Assembly: GCA_937871915.1 (NCBI GenBank)
Contig: CALMPG010000016.1
Coordinates: forward strand, 1-64,000
DNA from: an uncultured Phycisphaerales bacterium
Lineage (GTDB): Bacteria > Planctomycetota > Phycisphaerae > Phycisphaerales > UBA1924
Direction: 5' to 3'
Length of the DNA stretch: 64,000 nucleotides
The translations under genes were made by a program, and so were the position numbers. The notes beneath the pieces are model-generated. The model was not told the DNA's origin, did not search any database, and worked only from the letters and a program-made list of their open reading frames with translations. Positions 36,619 to 45,561 of this stretch are shown here, piece by piece. The stretch's first letter is position 1, and every line of letters begins with the position of its first letter.

Positions 36619-37389
36619 ATGACGCGTTCAATCAAGTTTCTGTTTGCGGCCCTGATTGCCGGAATGTTCCTCGGAGCGCCGGTCCAAGCCCAGGACAAGG
36701 CACCCAAGGCCGCCGACCCGCCGAAGGCCGTCGAGCCGGAGCACAAGAACGGCCAGCCCAAGGCGGACGGACCGAAGGCGGAGAAGAAGGAGGAGAAGGC
36801 CGCCTCCGAGGGCGACGGATCGGAGTACGAGTACGCGAAGATCGCCACTTCCAAGGGCGACATCTACGTGCGGCTCAACAAGACGAAGGCGCCGATTTCC
36901 ACCAAGAACTTCCTCGAATACGCGGACAAGAAGTTCTACGACAACACGATCTTCCACCGGGTTGTGAAGGAGTTTGTGGTGCAGGGGGGCGGATTCACGA
37001 CCGAGTTGAAGGAAAAAGAGACTTCCGCACCGATCAAGAACGAGTGGAAGAACGGGCTGAAGAACAAGAAGGGAACGATCGCCATGGCCCGGGTGGCCGC
37101 GGCGGATTCGGCCACCAGCCAGTTCTACATCAACGTGCAGGACAATGAGGCGCTCGACTATCCGCGGGAGGCGGGGGACAACGCGGCGTACGCGGTGTTC
37201 GGCAATGTCGTGGCCGGGATGAAGGTGGTGGACCAGATCCGCCAGGTTCGGACGACGACGAAGAATGGATCGCGCCCGGACGGCAAGCCGATTCCGCTGC
37301 ACGATTGTCCGGCCGAGAACGTGGTCATCAAGTCGATCGCACGCGTGAGCAAGGACGAGGCGGAAAAGGCCGCCGAGAGCGACAAGTAG
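36619..37389 (+). CDS. Exported cyclophilin-type peptidyl-prolyl isomerase
   Basis: A 256-residue protein. A signal peptide (F-L-F-A-A-L-I-A-G-M-F-L-G-A-P-V-Q-A) precedes a charged Lys/Pro/Glu spacer of about 50 residues. The cyclophilin domain follows: T-S-K-G-D-I-Y-V-R-L, A-P-I-S-T-K-N-F-L-E-Y, T-I-F-H-R-V-V-K-E-F-V-V-Q-G-G-G-F (the catalytic Arg in F-H-R), and A-M-A-R-V...S-A-T-S-Q-F-Y-I-N-V. It should speed prolyl isomerisation of exported proteins. ATG 36619 has GGGAGAA upstream; the 197-bp gap before it is shared with the divergent gene. Confidence 0.9.
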   Translation: MTRSIKFLFAALIAGMFLGAPVQAQDKAPKAADPPKAVEPEHKNGQPKADGPKAEKKEEKAASEGDGSEYEYAKIATSKGDIYVRLNKTKAPISTKNFLEYADKKFYDNTIFHRVVKEFVVQGGGFTTELKEKETSAPIKNEWKNGLKNKKGTIAMARVAAADSATSQFYINVQDNEALDYPREAGDNAAYAVFGNVVAGMKVVDQIRQVRTTTKNGSRPDGKPIPLHDCPAENVVIKSIARVSKDEAEKAAESDK

Positions 37390-37418
37390 ACGGGTCGCGC
37401 GGCGCGGACGATGCTCTT

Positions 37419-38630
37419 TCAGTGCGTCCAGGGGAGGAAGGGCATCACCATGCTGATGAAGATCAGGATGATGATGATCCACTCGAGCAGCTCCATTCGG
37501 CGCGAGGCGCGGCGGTCCTGCAGCTTCGTGTAGATGCTGTCGAGCGTGGTGAGTTTGCGCTCGATGCTCGAGTCTCGCTCGGGGAGGTGGAAGCGGCGGG
37601 CGGTGGGCCGATAGACGCGGGCGAGGTACTGGTCTCCGACGAGTTTGATGGCGTTGTTGACGGCCTCGTAGATGAGGGCGGAGTCCATCTGCAGGCGGGC
37701 GATGCGGTTGAGCCCGCCGACGCCCGAGGGGAGTCCCTTGGGGCGGCGACCGACCATGAACCGGTACGACTCGTCGAGGATCTGGTCGAGACGATCGTCG
37801 AGGACGCGCATTTCGAGGAGTTCGACGTTGGCGTACTCGAGCACCGAGCGGATGTCATCGCCGCCGCGTCCCGCGCCGGGGGCGCCGGGGAGGGCGTCGC
37901 CCGGGTCAACGATGATCGCCGAGTTCCAGTCGATGAGGGAGACGTCGTGCTGGCCGTAGGAGATCTTTGCCCCGAGGGCGTCGGCGATCTCCTCGGCGGA
38001 GAGTCGCTTGCGCTCGGATCGCAGGATTCCGGCGATGAGCGCGTCGGTGTCGGGGTGCTTGGCCGCGACGACCCGGGCCAGGCGGGCGTCGCCGCACTGG
38101 AAGACGACGTAGCACTCGACGGGCTCGGCGAGGTGCGGGCGTGAGATTGCCTCGCGGACGGCCGGGGTGATGTTGTCGAGCACGGTCCGGGCCGCGTCGA
38201 TGACGGGCCCGTGCTCGTAGAGCGCATCGGCAAGATCGAGGAGATCGCCAAGGGTGCCCTCGAAGGCGATCTGCTGGGTGATCGAGACGGCGCCGAAGTC
38301 GAAGAGGATGGCGTCGAAGCCGGGATCGGTGGACCACTCGGCGCCGGCGGTGGACACCCGCACGGACTCGGCGGGGCCGGAGACTCGCACAGGGAGCGGC
38401 CGATAGTCGAGGTATGCCGGGGTTCGCTTGCCAGGGCCGAGGCCCAGGCGCTGGGCCGCCCCCTCGGCCGCGACGAGCGAGGCGGCCTGGTCGAGGTCGA
38501 TGGACTGTCCGACGTCGAAGGCGACCATGACGTGCACGGTCGAGCGGACCCGCAGCGCGTCCGGCTCGGGTGCGTCCGGCGGGGTGATCGTGGCGGGGCC
38601 GGGTGGTCGAGATGGATCGGGGGCGGCCAT
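37419..38630 (-). CDS. RMD1/YagE family (DUF155) protein
   Basis: A 403-residue protein. It has a long soluble domain (A-I-L-F-D-F-G-A-V, then C-Y-V-V-F-Q-C-G), a helical part with V-L-D-D-R-L-D-Q-I-L-D-E-S-Y-R-F, and a C-terminal membrane helix R-M-E-L-L-E-W-I-I-I-I-L-I-F-I-S-M-V. The closing L-E-W-I-I-I-I-L motif after a helical coiled coil is the RMD1/DUF155 signature, as in mitochondrial Rmd1 and YagE-like proteins. Its function in bacteria is unknown. It diverges from the GT-C-like gene, 60 bp apart. The match rests on the C-terminal motif. Confidence 0.65.
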   Translation of the reverse strand: MAAPDPSRPPGPATITPPDAPEPDALRVRSTVHVMVAFDVGQSIDLDQAASLVAAEGAAQRLGLGPGKRTPAYLDYRPLPVRVSGPAESVRVSTAGAEWSTDPGFDAILFDFGAVSITQQIAFEGTLGDLLDLADALYEHGPVIDAARTVLDNITPAVREAISRPHLAEPVECYVVFQCGDARLARVVAAKHPDTDALIAGILRSERKRLSAEEIADALGAKISYGQHDVSLIDWNSAIIVDPGDALPGAPGAGRGGDDIRSVLEYANVELLEMRVLDDRLDQILDESYRFMVGRRPKGLPSGVGGLNRIARLQMDSALIYEAVNNAIKLVGDQYLARVYRPTARRFHLPERDSSIERKLTTLDSIYTKLQDRRASRRMELLEWIIIILIFISMVMPFLPWTH

Positions 38631-38690
38631 GGCCAAGCCTACGAGGTCGGGCGGGGTCTGGTAGCATTGCGGCCGCGTTCCCAAGGCCCC

Positions 38691-41150
38691 ATGAGCGAGC
38701 ATCCCACCATCCCACCGCCGCAGTCGGAGTCGCAGAGCAGGATGTCCGTGCGCGGTCGGCTGGTTGCGGCGTGGCTGTTTCCGGTGCTCGCGTGGGCCGC
38801 GGCGACGCTGTACTTCGGCGGCGCGCTGGGCAAGAACTGCGACGACTATTCGATCAACATGCGGGACGTGGTGACGGACGCGCTGCCGACGCCGTTCGAT
38901 CCGTGGATCCACTTCCCGTATTTTCTCAGGCCGCTGCACACGCTGATTCTTTTCGGCGGGATGACGCTCTGGCCGGAGGCCGATCGGGGGATGCACATCG
39001 CCGTGGCCCTGTGCCACGCGCTGGCGTGTCTGGGGATCTGGCGGCTGATGCGGGAGTTCACCCAGACCCGGCTGGCCCCGGCCGCGGCGGTGCTGGTGTT
39101 CATGGTGCTTCCCTGGCACGGCGAGGTGGCGTTCTGGTATTCGACGATCTCGACGTCGATCGGGTTGGCGGTGTTCTGCGGCGTCGCGCTGCTGGTGATC
39201 GGGTTCTGCCGATCGGATCGGATTGGTTGGAGAGGGCTGGGAACGCTGGGCGCGATCTTTGTGCTTGCGCTGCTCGTGCCGTGTTTCTATGAGCAGTCGA
39301 TCACACCGGCGGCCGCGCTGCCGCTGATCGGGTTTGCGGGCGCGCCGGCCGGGTGGCCGTGGGTGCGTCGAGGCGTTCGGGCGATCGTGGCCACGAGCGC
39401 GGCGGGGCTGGGGGCCGTGCTGTACGTGGGGTTGCTGGTGGCCACGGCTCCCAAGGTCGCTCGCGGGGGGGCGATGTCGTTCGTCACGCGGGAGCGGATG
39501 CCCGAGAAACTCGACGAGGTCATCCGGGGGGTGAAGTACAACCTGATCGGGGAGCGGGCCCATGACATGATGCTCGGGAGCGTCACGCTCGGACGGCAGG
39601 TGGTGGCGACGCCGAAGGGGCTGGTGATCGGGAGCGTGCTGCTGGCGGCGGCGACGCTGTGGGGGGTGTGGGCGGTGCGTCGGGGTGGGGTCCGCGTCGT
39701 GAGCGGGGGGACCGGCACGGGCGGGCCGACGAGGTCTTCGTGGCTGGGCGCGTGGCTGGTTCCGATCGGGCTGATCGTGTTCGTGTTCGGCTTCGTGCCG
39801 ATCTTCGTCATCAACTCGCAGATCGTCGAGCTGCGCAACCTGTATGTGCCGCTCTTCGGGGTGGCGATGGTGCTGGCGGGGGTGCTCGATCTGGCGGTTG
39901 GGAGCGTGGAAGCGCCGTGCGGCTCGTCCGGCGCTCGCGCGGCGATTGGAATGGCGACGCGTGCGGGCGTGGCGCTGCTGGCCATCGCGTCGGTTGGGTT
40001 CGGCGGGACCGGCCTCATCGGGTATCAGAAGTTGTGCCGGAACCGCTCCGAGCGTGATCTTCGTGAGATGGCCCAACTTCGGGCGTACGTGCCGGATCCC
40101 CCTCCGGGCACGGTGTTCGCACCGTTCCGCACCCGATCCAAGGGCGCGGAGACGAACTACCGCCTGTTCGACCGCACGCGGCCGGGGGTGTTCGAGACGG
40201 CGTGGTCGGCCCCCGCGCTGCTCCTGCGCGCGTATCGGCGCAACGACATCGGCGTGACGTCCTCGAACCCCTGGGCCCCGCTGCCTCTGGACAAGCCGGG
40301 TGCGGACGGCGTGCGCTGGCGCGGCGGGTTCGGGTTTTCGCTGCCGCAGGACCCCGACGGCGGGGTTCGCATTCCGTGGAACTCGATGGTCCCGTTCGTG
40401 ACCGACGCCCGCCCGGACGCCCGCGTGCGGCTCATCTCCGAGATTGTCATCGAGACGCCGGATCATCGCGATCTTGAGATCCGGCCGCCGCTCGTGCGGC
40501 AGGCGATGGCCGCGCATCCGGGGATGCCGACGGCGACCTACTCCATGCGCATGGGCGAGCCGGAGGATCGGCTGGACCTGATTCCGATTTCGTTCTGGGA
40601 CTACGCGGATGGGTCGCCGGTTCCCTTCAAGCCCATGTGGATCTGGGCGAGTGGGGGAGAGGGCGGAGGGCCGGCGAAGCAGCGGCGGTGCGCGTGGTTG
40701 GCCGCGTACTACCAGAAGTTCGCGAGCATGTCGATCTCGATGCCACCTCTGGATCGGCCGGAGCGGCTGCTGATCCGGGCGACGATGGCGGAGTTCGACC
40801 TCGACGCGGCACGAAACGAGTTTGCGTACGTGGAGGAACTCGTGGTGACGATGGCGGACGCGCCGGAGAAGGAGTTGGGCGTGCTCCGGCTGGACCCGCG
40901 GGAGATGAAGCGGAAGCGGCGGTGGGTGCCGCTGGTGGTGACGCTTCCGCCGCGCCCGCCGCCCGCGGGCGACCGGATCGTGGTGACGATCCGGCACGCC
41001 AAGGACGGGGTTGTGAGGCTGGCGTTGGGGGATACAACGCCCGTGCCGGTAGAAGCGGTGCGGAAGGCGGCGATTCTGCCTGTGTGGGTGACGCCGGGGT
41101 ATGAGGAGGCGATTCCTCTGGATGGCAGCGGGGAAACCGGTGGGAAGTGA
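38691..41150 (+). CDS. Polytopic membrane protein, GT-C glycosyltransferase-like
   Basis: An 819-residue protein with about ten hydrophobic helices to about residue 445, then a soluble C-terminal domain with Arg and Asp residues. The loop after the first helix carries C-D-D-Y-S-I-N-M-R-D; an acidic pair at that place is typical of GT-C enzymes. The same organisation occurs in the protein at 6748-8625. The next genes are a GtrB-like glycosyltransferase (GTGA overlap) and a methyltransferase, so the three may modify a lipid-linked glycan. The substrate is not predictable. The initiation signal at 38691 is weak, but no better candidate precedes the first helix. Confidence 0.7.
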   Translation: MSEHPTIPPPQSESQSRMSVRGRLVAAWLFPVLAWAAATLYFGGALGKNCDDYSINMRDVVTDALPTPFDPWIHFPYFLRPLHTLILFGGMTLWPEADRGMHIAVALCHALACLGIWRLMREFTQTRLAPAAAVLVFMVLPWHGEVAFWYSTISTSIGLAVFCGVALLVIGFCRSDRIGWRGLGTLGAIFVLALLVPCFYEQSITPAAALPLIGFAGAPAGWPWVRRGVRAIVATSAAGLGAVLYVGLLVATAPKVARGGAMSFVTRERMPEKLDEVIRGVKYNLIGERAHDMMLGSVTLGRQVVATPKGLVIGSVLLAAATLWGVWAVRRGGVRVVSGGTGTGGPTRSSWLGAWLVPIGLIVFVFGFVPIFVINSQIVELRNLYVPLFGVAMVLAGVLDLAVGSVEAPCGSSGARAAIGMATRAGVALLAIASVGFGGTGLIGYQKLCRNRSERDLREMAQLRAYVPDPPPGTVFAPFRTRSKGAETNYRLFDRTRPGVFETAWSAPALLLRAYRRNDIGVTSSNPWAPLPLDKPGADGVRWRGGFGFSLPQDPDGGVRIPWNSMVPFVTDARPDARVRLISEIVIETPDHRDLEIRPPLVRQAMAAHPGMPTATYSMRMGEPEDRLDLIPISFWDYADGSPVPFKPMWIWASGGEGGGPAKQRRCAWLAAYYQKFASMSISMPPLDRPERLLIRATMAEFDLDAARNEFAYVEELVVTMADAPEKELGVLRLDPREMKRKRRWVPLVVTLPPRPPPAGDRIVVTIRHAKDGVVRLALGDTTPVPVEAVRKAAILPVWVTPGYEEAIPLDGSGETGGK

Positions 41151-42259
41151 ACTATGATCGCCGCTCGAGGGCGGGGGGGAGGAGGGGGCTGTCGGAGCGC
41201 GCGTTGAAACTGTCCGTCATCATCCCGGCGTACAACGAGGAGAAGAACCTCCGGGTGCTGCACGAGCGGATGACGGCGGTGCTGGAGAAGTGTGCGCCGG
41301 CGGTGGGCGAGTTTGAGCTGATCTTCGTCAACGACGGGTCGAGGGATGGGACGCTGGAGGGGTTGCGGCGGCTGGCGGAGGTTGATCCGCGGGTGAAGTT
41401 CCTGTCCTTCAGCCGCAACTTCGGGCATGAGACGGCGGTGGCGGCGGGTTTGGACCGGGCGGATGGGGATGCGGCCGTGCTCATCGATGCGGACTTGCAG
41501 GACCCGCCGGAACTGATCGAGCGGATGGTGGAGCGGTGGAGGGCGGGCGTGCAGGTGGTGTACGCGCAGCGGCGAAAGCGCAGCGGCGATCCGGTGCTCA
41601 AGAAGATCGCGATCTACTTTTTCTACCGGGTGCTGGGACGGATCAGCGAGGTGGAGATTCCGCTCGACACGGGGAACTTCAGGCTGATGGACCGGCGCGT
41701 GGTGGAGGTGGTGCGGGCGTGCCGCGAGAACCCGAGGTTCGTGCGCGGCCTTGTTCCGTGGGCGGGCTTCACCCAGGAGCCGCTGCTGTTCGACCGAGAT
41801 GCCCGCCACGCGGGGAAGACCGGGTATGGGTTCTTCAAGCTCGCGAAACTCGCGCTCGACGGGACGTGCTCGTTCAGCCAGGCTCCGCTGCGGGTGGCGT
41901 CGTACATCGGGGCGGCGGTGATCGCGCTGTCGATACTGGCGACGAGTTGGGTGGTGATCGACCACTTTCTGCGTCCGGGTGTTCCGCAGGGCTTCGCGTT
42001 CTTGGCGTGCGCGGTGTTTTTCATGGGGGGCATCCAGCTCTTCATGCTCGGCGCGCTGGCCCACTACGTCGGATACATCTTCTCGAATGTGCAGAACCGG
42101 CCCATGTACGTGATCGCCGATGAGGGCGGGTTTGCGAGCAGGGGACCGGTGGTGGGCCCATCCACGTTCGCCGCGCGGCACAACGGCCATCCGGGGCATA
42201 CGCCGGAGGTCGTCGTCCGTCCGGTCACCATCGGGGCCGGGAGCTCGCCCCGTGGATGA
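41147..42259 (+). CDS. Family 2 glycosyltransferase (GtrB/DPM1-like)
   Basis: A 370-residue protein. It begins L-S-V-I-I-P-A-Y-N-E-E-K-N-L and has F-V-N-D-G-S-R-D-G-T, then V-L-I-D-A-D-L-Q-D-P-P-E-L-I, matching polyprenyl-phosphate glycosyltransferases of the GtrB/DPM1 type, and two C-terminal helices (V-A-S-Y-I-G-A-A-V-I-A-L-S-I-L-A; A-V-F-F-M-G-G-I-Q-L-F-M-L-G). It would load a sugar on undecaprenyl or a similar lipid, which a GT-C enzyme could use as donor. GTG 41147 overlaps the upstream stop (GTGA), so translation is probably coupled. Confidence 0.85.
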   Translation: MNYDRRSRAGGRRGLSERALKLSVIIPAYNEEKNLRVLHERMTAVLEKCAPAVGEFELIFVNDGSRDGTLEGLRRLAEVDPRVKFLSFSRNFGHETAVAAGLDRADGDAAVLIDADLQDPPELIERMVERWRAGVQVVYAQRRKRSGDPVLKKIAIYFFYRVLGRISEVEIPLDTGNFRLMDRRVVEVVRACRENPRFVRGLVPWAGFTQEPLLFDRDARHAGKTGYGFFKLAKLALDGTCSFSQAPLRVASYIGAAVIALSILATSWVVIDHFLRPGVPQGFAFLACAVFFMGGIQLFMLGALAHYVGYIFSNVQNRPMYVIADEGGFASRGPVVGPSTFAARHNGHPGHTPEVVVRPVTIGAGSSPRG

Positions 42260-43064
42260 CGCCCTGTACCGCCTCCACGCCGAGCGTGAGGAGACGTACT
42301 GGTGGTGGGTGGGGAAGAACCGCATCATCATGGCGCTGATCGAGGAGTTCTGGGTGCGGCGTGCGCCTGGTGAGAGTGGGAGAGGCGGGGCCAAGCCGCG
42401 GGCTCTGGATATTGGGTGCGGGGCGGGCGGCATGCTGGCGAAGCTCTGCTCTCCGCCGCTCGGGTTTGACGCCGTCGGGATCGACATGTCGCCGATCGCC
42501 CGCGAGTACTGCGCGAAGCGCGGCCTTCGGGCCCTCGACGGCTCCCTGCCCGACGGCCTGCCGTTCACCGAGCCCGAGTCGCTCGATGTGATCGTCATGT
42601 CGGAGGTGATCGAGCATGTGAAGGAAGATCGCGCCTCGGTCGCGGTGGCGGCGAGGCTGCTGCGCCCCGGCGGGGTGCTCGTGTGCACGGTGCCCGCCCA
42701 CATGTGGCTCTGGTCGGCGCACGACGACTTCAACTTCCACCAGCGCCGGTACACCAGAGCGGCGTTCGCGGGGTTGTTCCGCGGGCTCGACACGCCGCTG
42801 GAGGAGCGCCTGCTCGGGTACTACCAGGCCGCGTCGTTTCCGCTGGTCGTCGCCGGCCGGTGGGCGAGCACACTCCGGGCGAGGCTCTCCCGCAGGCCGC
42901 CGGCGGAGCCGGTCGTCAGACCGCTGCCGGCGATCATCAACTGGCCGCTCACCAAGGGATTCGAGATGGAGAAGAGCTGGCTGCGGCGCGGGATCGCCTC
43001 GCCGTGGGGGACGAGCGTCATCAGCGTGCATACTCGCACGGACCCTGCCTTTTCGGGGGCATGA
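42252..43064 (+). CDS. SAM-dependent methyltransferase (class I)
   Basis: A 270-residue protein. The SAM motif is A-L-D-I-G-C-G-A-G-G-M-L, followed by V-G-I-D-M-S-P-I-A, then V-I-V-M-S-E-V-I-E-H-V and L-L-R-P-G-G-V-L-V-C-T-V, as in methyltransferase type 11 proteins of lipid or sugar modification. An N-terminal A-E-R-E-E-T-Y-W-W-W-V-G-K-N-R is shared with methyltransferases near glycosyltransferases. The GTG start at 42252 overlaps the glycosyltransferase gene by 8 bp, so it is coupled. Together the three genes 38691-43064 look like a surface glycan or lipid module. Confidence 0.85.
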   Translation: MDDALYRLHAEREETYWWWVGKNRIIMALIEEFWVRRAPGESGRGGAKPRALDIGCGAGGMLAKLCSPPLGFDAVGIDMSPIAREYCAKRGLRALDGSLPDGLPFTEPESLDVIVMSEVIEHVKEDRASVAVAARLLRPGGVLVCTVPAHMWLWSAHDDFNFHQRRYTRAAFAGLFRGLDTPLEERLLGYYQAASFPLVVAGRWASTLRARLSRRPPAEPVVRPLPAIINWPLTKGFEMEKSWLRRGIASPWGTSVISVHTRTDPAFSGA

Positions 43065-43078
43065 CTTGAAGGCCGGGC

Positions 43079-43258
43079 CTACTTGCCGCGTCCGATCAGG
43101 ATGTAGAGGATCAGGCCGATCAGCGGCAGCAGCAGGACCACGAGGATCCACAGCAGTTTCTCACCGACGGACTTCCCACTCTTGAGGATGTCCACGATCG
43201 CCCAGATCCAGACGATGAGGTGGAGAAGGCCGAGGAGCGGATAGGAGTAGTTTGGCAT
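43079..43258 (-). CDS. PLDc_N-type small membrane protein
   Basis: A 59-residue protein. It starts M-P-N-Y-S-Y-P-L-L-G-L-L-H-L-I, then W-I-W-A-I-V-D-I-L, K-S-G-K-S, and ends L-L-P-L-I-G-L-I-L-Y-I-L-I-G-R-G-K. The W-I-x-A-I-V-D and L-L-x-P-x-I-G-L-I-L-Y-x-L-I-G-R pattern matches the phospholipase-D N-terminal (PLDc_N) two-helix family. It is a free-standing small protein in many bacteria, without enzyme activity known. It lies convergent to the methyltransferase and 47 bp before the acs stop. Confidence 0.75.
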   Translation of the reverse strand: MPNYSYPLLGLLHLIVWIWAIVDILKSGKSVGEKLLWILVVLLLPLIGLILYILIGRGK

Positions 43259-43305
43259 GTGGTGATCCTCGCGGCAGCCCGGAATCCGTCCGGCGGTCGA
43301 GCAGT

Positions 43306-45453
43306 CTATTCCTCATTGTCCCGGAGCTTTGCCACCACGGAGAAATCTTCGAGCGTGGTGGTGTCCTGGGTGATCTTCTCGACCCCCGCGGCCACATCGC
43401 GCAGGAGCCTGCGCATGATCTTCCCGCTGCGGGTCTTGGGGAGGGCGTCGGTGAAGCGGATGTGGTCGGGCTTGGCGAGGGCGCCGACTTCCTTGGCGAC
43501 GTGGGCGGTGAGTTCTTTCTTCAGGCTGTCGTCGGGCGAACGACCGTTTGCCTTGAGCCAGTGCGACTTGAGCGAGACGAAGGCGCAGATGGCGTTGCCC
43601 TTGATGTCGTGCGGGACGCCGACGACGGCCGCTTCGGCCACGGCGGGGTGGGAGACGAGCGCGGATTCCACCTCCATCGTGCCCAGCAGATGGCCGGAGA
43701 CCTTGATGACGTCGTCGATGCGGCCCTGGATCCAGAAGTAGCCGTCGTCGTCGCGCCGGGCCCCGTCGGCGGAGAAGTAGTAGGGCTTGCCGGTCCTGGG
43801 GTCTTTCACGCGGGCGAAGTAGTTGGAGATGAAGCGCTCGCGGTTTCCGTACACGCCGCGCAACATGCCGGGCCAGGGGGAGCGGATGACGAAGAGGCCG
43901 CCCTGGTTGGCCTTGAGTTCTTCGCCCCGCTCGTTGACGATGGTCGCATCGATACCGAACATCGGGAGCGTGCACGAGCCCGGCTTGGTGGGAATCGCCC
44001 CCGGCAGGGGCGTGCAGATGTGGCCGCCGGTTTCGGTCTGCCAGTAGGTGTCCACGATGGGGCACTTCTCGCGCCCGATGTGGGTGTGGTACCAGATCCA
44101 GGCCTCGGGGTTGATCGGCTCGCCGACGGAGCCGAGGAGTTTGAGGGAAGAGAGGTCGTGCTTGGCGGGGAGATCGTCGCCCCATTTCATGAAGGTGCGG
44201 ATGGCGGTGGGGGCGGTGTAGAACTGGGTCACCTTGTGGCGGGCGATGATGTCCCAGAAGCGGTCGCCGTGGCCGGGGCGTTCGGCGAGCGCCGGGAAGT
44301 TCGGCGCGCCCTCGTACATGAGCGTGGGGACCCGATTGGTGAGCAGGCCGTAGAGCACGTACGAGTGGCCGGTGACCCACCCGATGTCGGCCGAGCACCA
44401 GAACAACTGGCCCGAGTCGGGGATCAGGTTGAACGCGACCCGCGCGGTGGTGTTCACGAAGGCGAGGTAGCCGCCGGTGGTGTGGACAATGCCCTTGGGC
44501 TTGCCCGTCGAGCCGGAGGTGTAGAGCAGGAACAGCATGTCCTCGGAGTCCATGCTCTCGCACGGAAGCGCGTCCGAGGCGGGATCGACGGTCTCGCTCC
44601 ACCAGTGCCACGTGGTGCCCGGGTCGAACCCCGGGCGCGGCTGGCCGGAGGCGAAGCGGGCGATGGGCGGGATGTGCTCGGTGCGCTCGATGCAGAGCAC
44701 GTGGTCAACGATGTGTCCGCCGGCGGCCAGGATGTGAACGGCCTCGTCCACGTTCTTGAGCAGCGGAACCACGTCGCCGCGCCGGTAGCCGCCGTCGGCG
44801 GTGATGATGACTCTGGAGTTGGCGTCGCCGGCCCGCTCGCTGATGGCGTTGGGGGCGAAGCCGCCGAAGATGACGCTGTGGGCCGCGCCGATGCGGGCGC
44901 AGGCGAGCATGGCGATGGCGAGTTCGGGGACCATGGGCATGTAGATGGTGACGACGTCGCCCTTGTTCACGCCCATCGACTTGAGGGCCGAGGCGCACCG
45001 GCTGGTGGCGACCTGCAACTGGCGGTAGGTGATGCGGCGGATCTCCGGGAGCGCGACGTGCTTGGCGCCCGGGATCCGGTGCGGGGTGGTCGGGGCGACG
45101 GGCTCGCCCTCCCAGACAATGGCGATCTGGTCGCCGTGTCCGGCCTCGACGTGGCGATCGACGCAGTTGTGGCAGGCGTTGAGGCGGCCGCCGACGAACC
45201 ACCTGGCGTCGGGGGCCTCCCAGTGGCAAACGCTGCTCCACGGCTGGAACCACGCCAGGCGCGCACCCTCCTCGGCCCAGAAACTTCCCGGGGCGTTGGG
45301 GTCGCCGAGGGAGCGGGCGTACAGGCGCTTGTAGTCCTCCATCGAGGCGACGTGCCACTTTGGAAAGCCGAGGTCCGCCGCGGGGCGCGGCGGAAAGGTG
45401 CGGTGTTCCTGGAGCGTCGAGTCGATGGCGCGGGCGTCGTGTTCGGTGCTCAT
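43306..45453 (-). CDS. acs: Acetyl-CoA synthetase (AMP-forming)
   Basis: A 715-residue protein, slightly longer than most Acs. It activates acetate to acetyl-CoA with ATP and CoA. Motifs: the P-loop-like Y-T-S-G-S-T-G-K-P-K-G, W-C-S-A-D-I-G-W-V-T-G-H, D-T-Y-W-Q-T-E-T-G-G-H, and the C-terminal D-D-V-I-K-V-S-G-H and R-S-G-K-I-M-R-R, whose Lys is the usual acetylation site for control of activity. ATG 45453 begins M-S-T-E-H-D. It is separated from ahcY by a terminator, so it is probably transcribed alone. Confidence 0.95.
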   Translation of the reverse strand: MSTEHDARAIDSTLQEHRTFPPRPAADLGFPKWHVASMEDYKRLYARSLGDPNAPGSFWAEEGARLAWFQPWSSVCHWEAPDARWFVGGRLNACHNCVDRHVEAGHGDQIAIVWEGEPVAPTTPHRIPGAKHVALPEIRRITYRQLQVATSRCASALKSMGVNKGDVVTIYMPMVPELAIAMLACARIGAAHSVIFGGFAPNAISERAGDANSRVIITADGGYRRGDVVPLLKNVDEAVHILAAGGHIVDHVLCIERTEHIPPIARFASGQPRPGFDPGTTWHWWSETVDPASDALPCESMDSEDMLFLLYTSGSTGKPKGIVHTTGGYLAFVNTTARVAFNLIPDSGQLFWCSADIGWVTGHSYVLYGLLTNRVPTLMYEGAPNFPALAERPGHGDRFWDIIARHKVTQFYTAPTAIRTFMKWGDDLPAKHDLSSLKLLGSVGEPINPEAWIWYHTHIGREKCPIVDTYWQTETGGHICTPLPGAIPTKPGSCTLPMFGIDATIVNERGEELKANQGGLFVIRSPWPGMLRGVYGNRERFISNYFARVKDPRTGKPYYFSADGARRDDDGYFWIQGRIDDVIKVSGHLLGTMEVESALVSHPAVAEAAVVGVPHDIKGNAICAFVSLKSHWLKANGRSPDDSLKKELTAHVAKEVGALAKPDHIRFTDALPKTRSGKIMRRLLRDVAAGVEKITQDTTTLEDFSVVAKLRDNEE

Positions 45454-45502
45454 GGAAACAGCATAAGCGATTTGAGCGGCGGGGGCGGCCTGTGTTCACA
45501 AC

Positions 45503-45531
45503 GAAAACCCCCGAGGGTCGGCCTCGGGGGT
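45503..45531 (-). terminator. Intrinsic terminator after ahcY
   Basis: On the minus strand ACCCCCGAGG pairs with CCTCGGGGGT (10 bp) around a 5-nt loop and is followed by TTTT then CGTT. It isolates ahcY from acs. Confidence 0.8.
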
Positions 45532-45561
45532 GATCGAGATTCGGGATGGAGCGGGCGAGAA

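Noticed and set aside
37419-40997. A 1192-residue minus-strand open frame
   Set aside because: Only the part to 38630 has domain signal; the rest is the Arg/Pro/His-rich antisense shadow of the GT-C-like gene.
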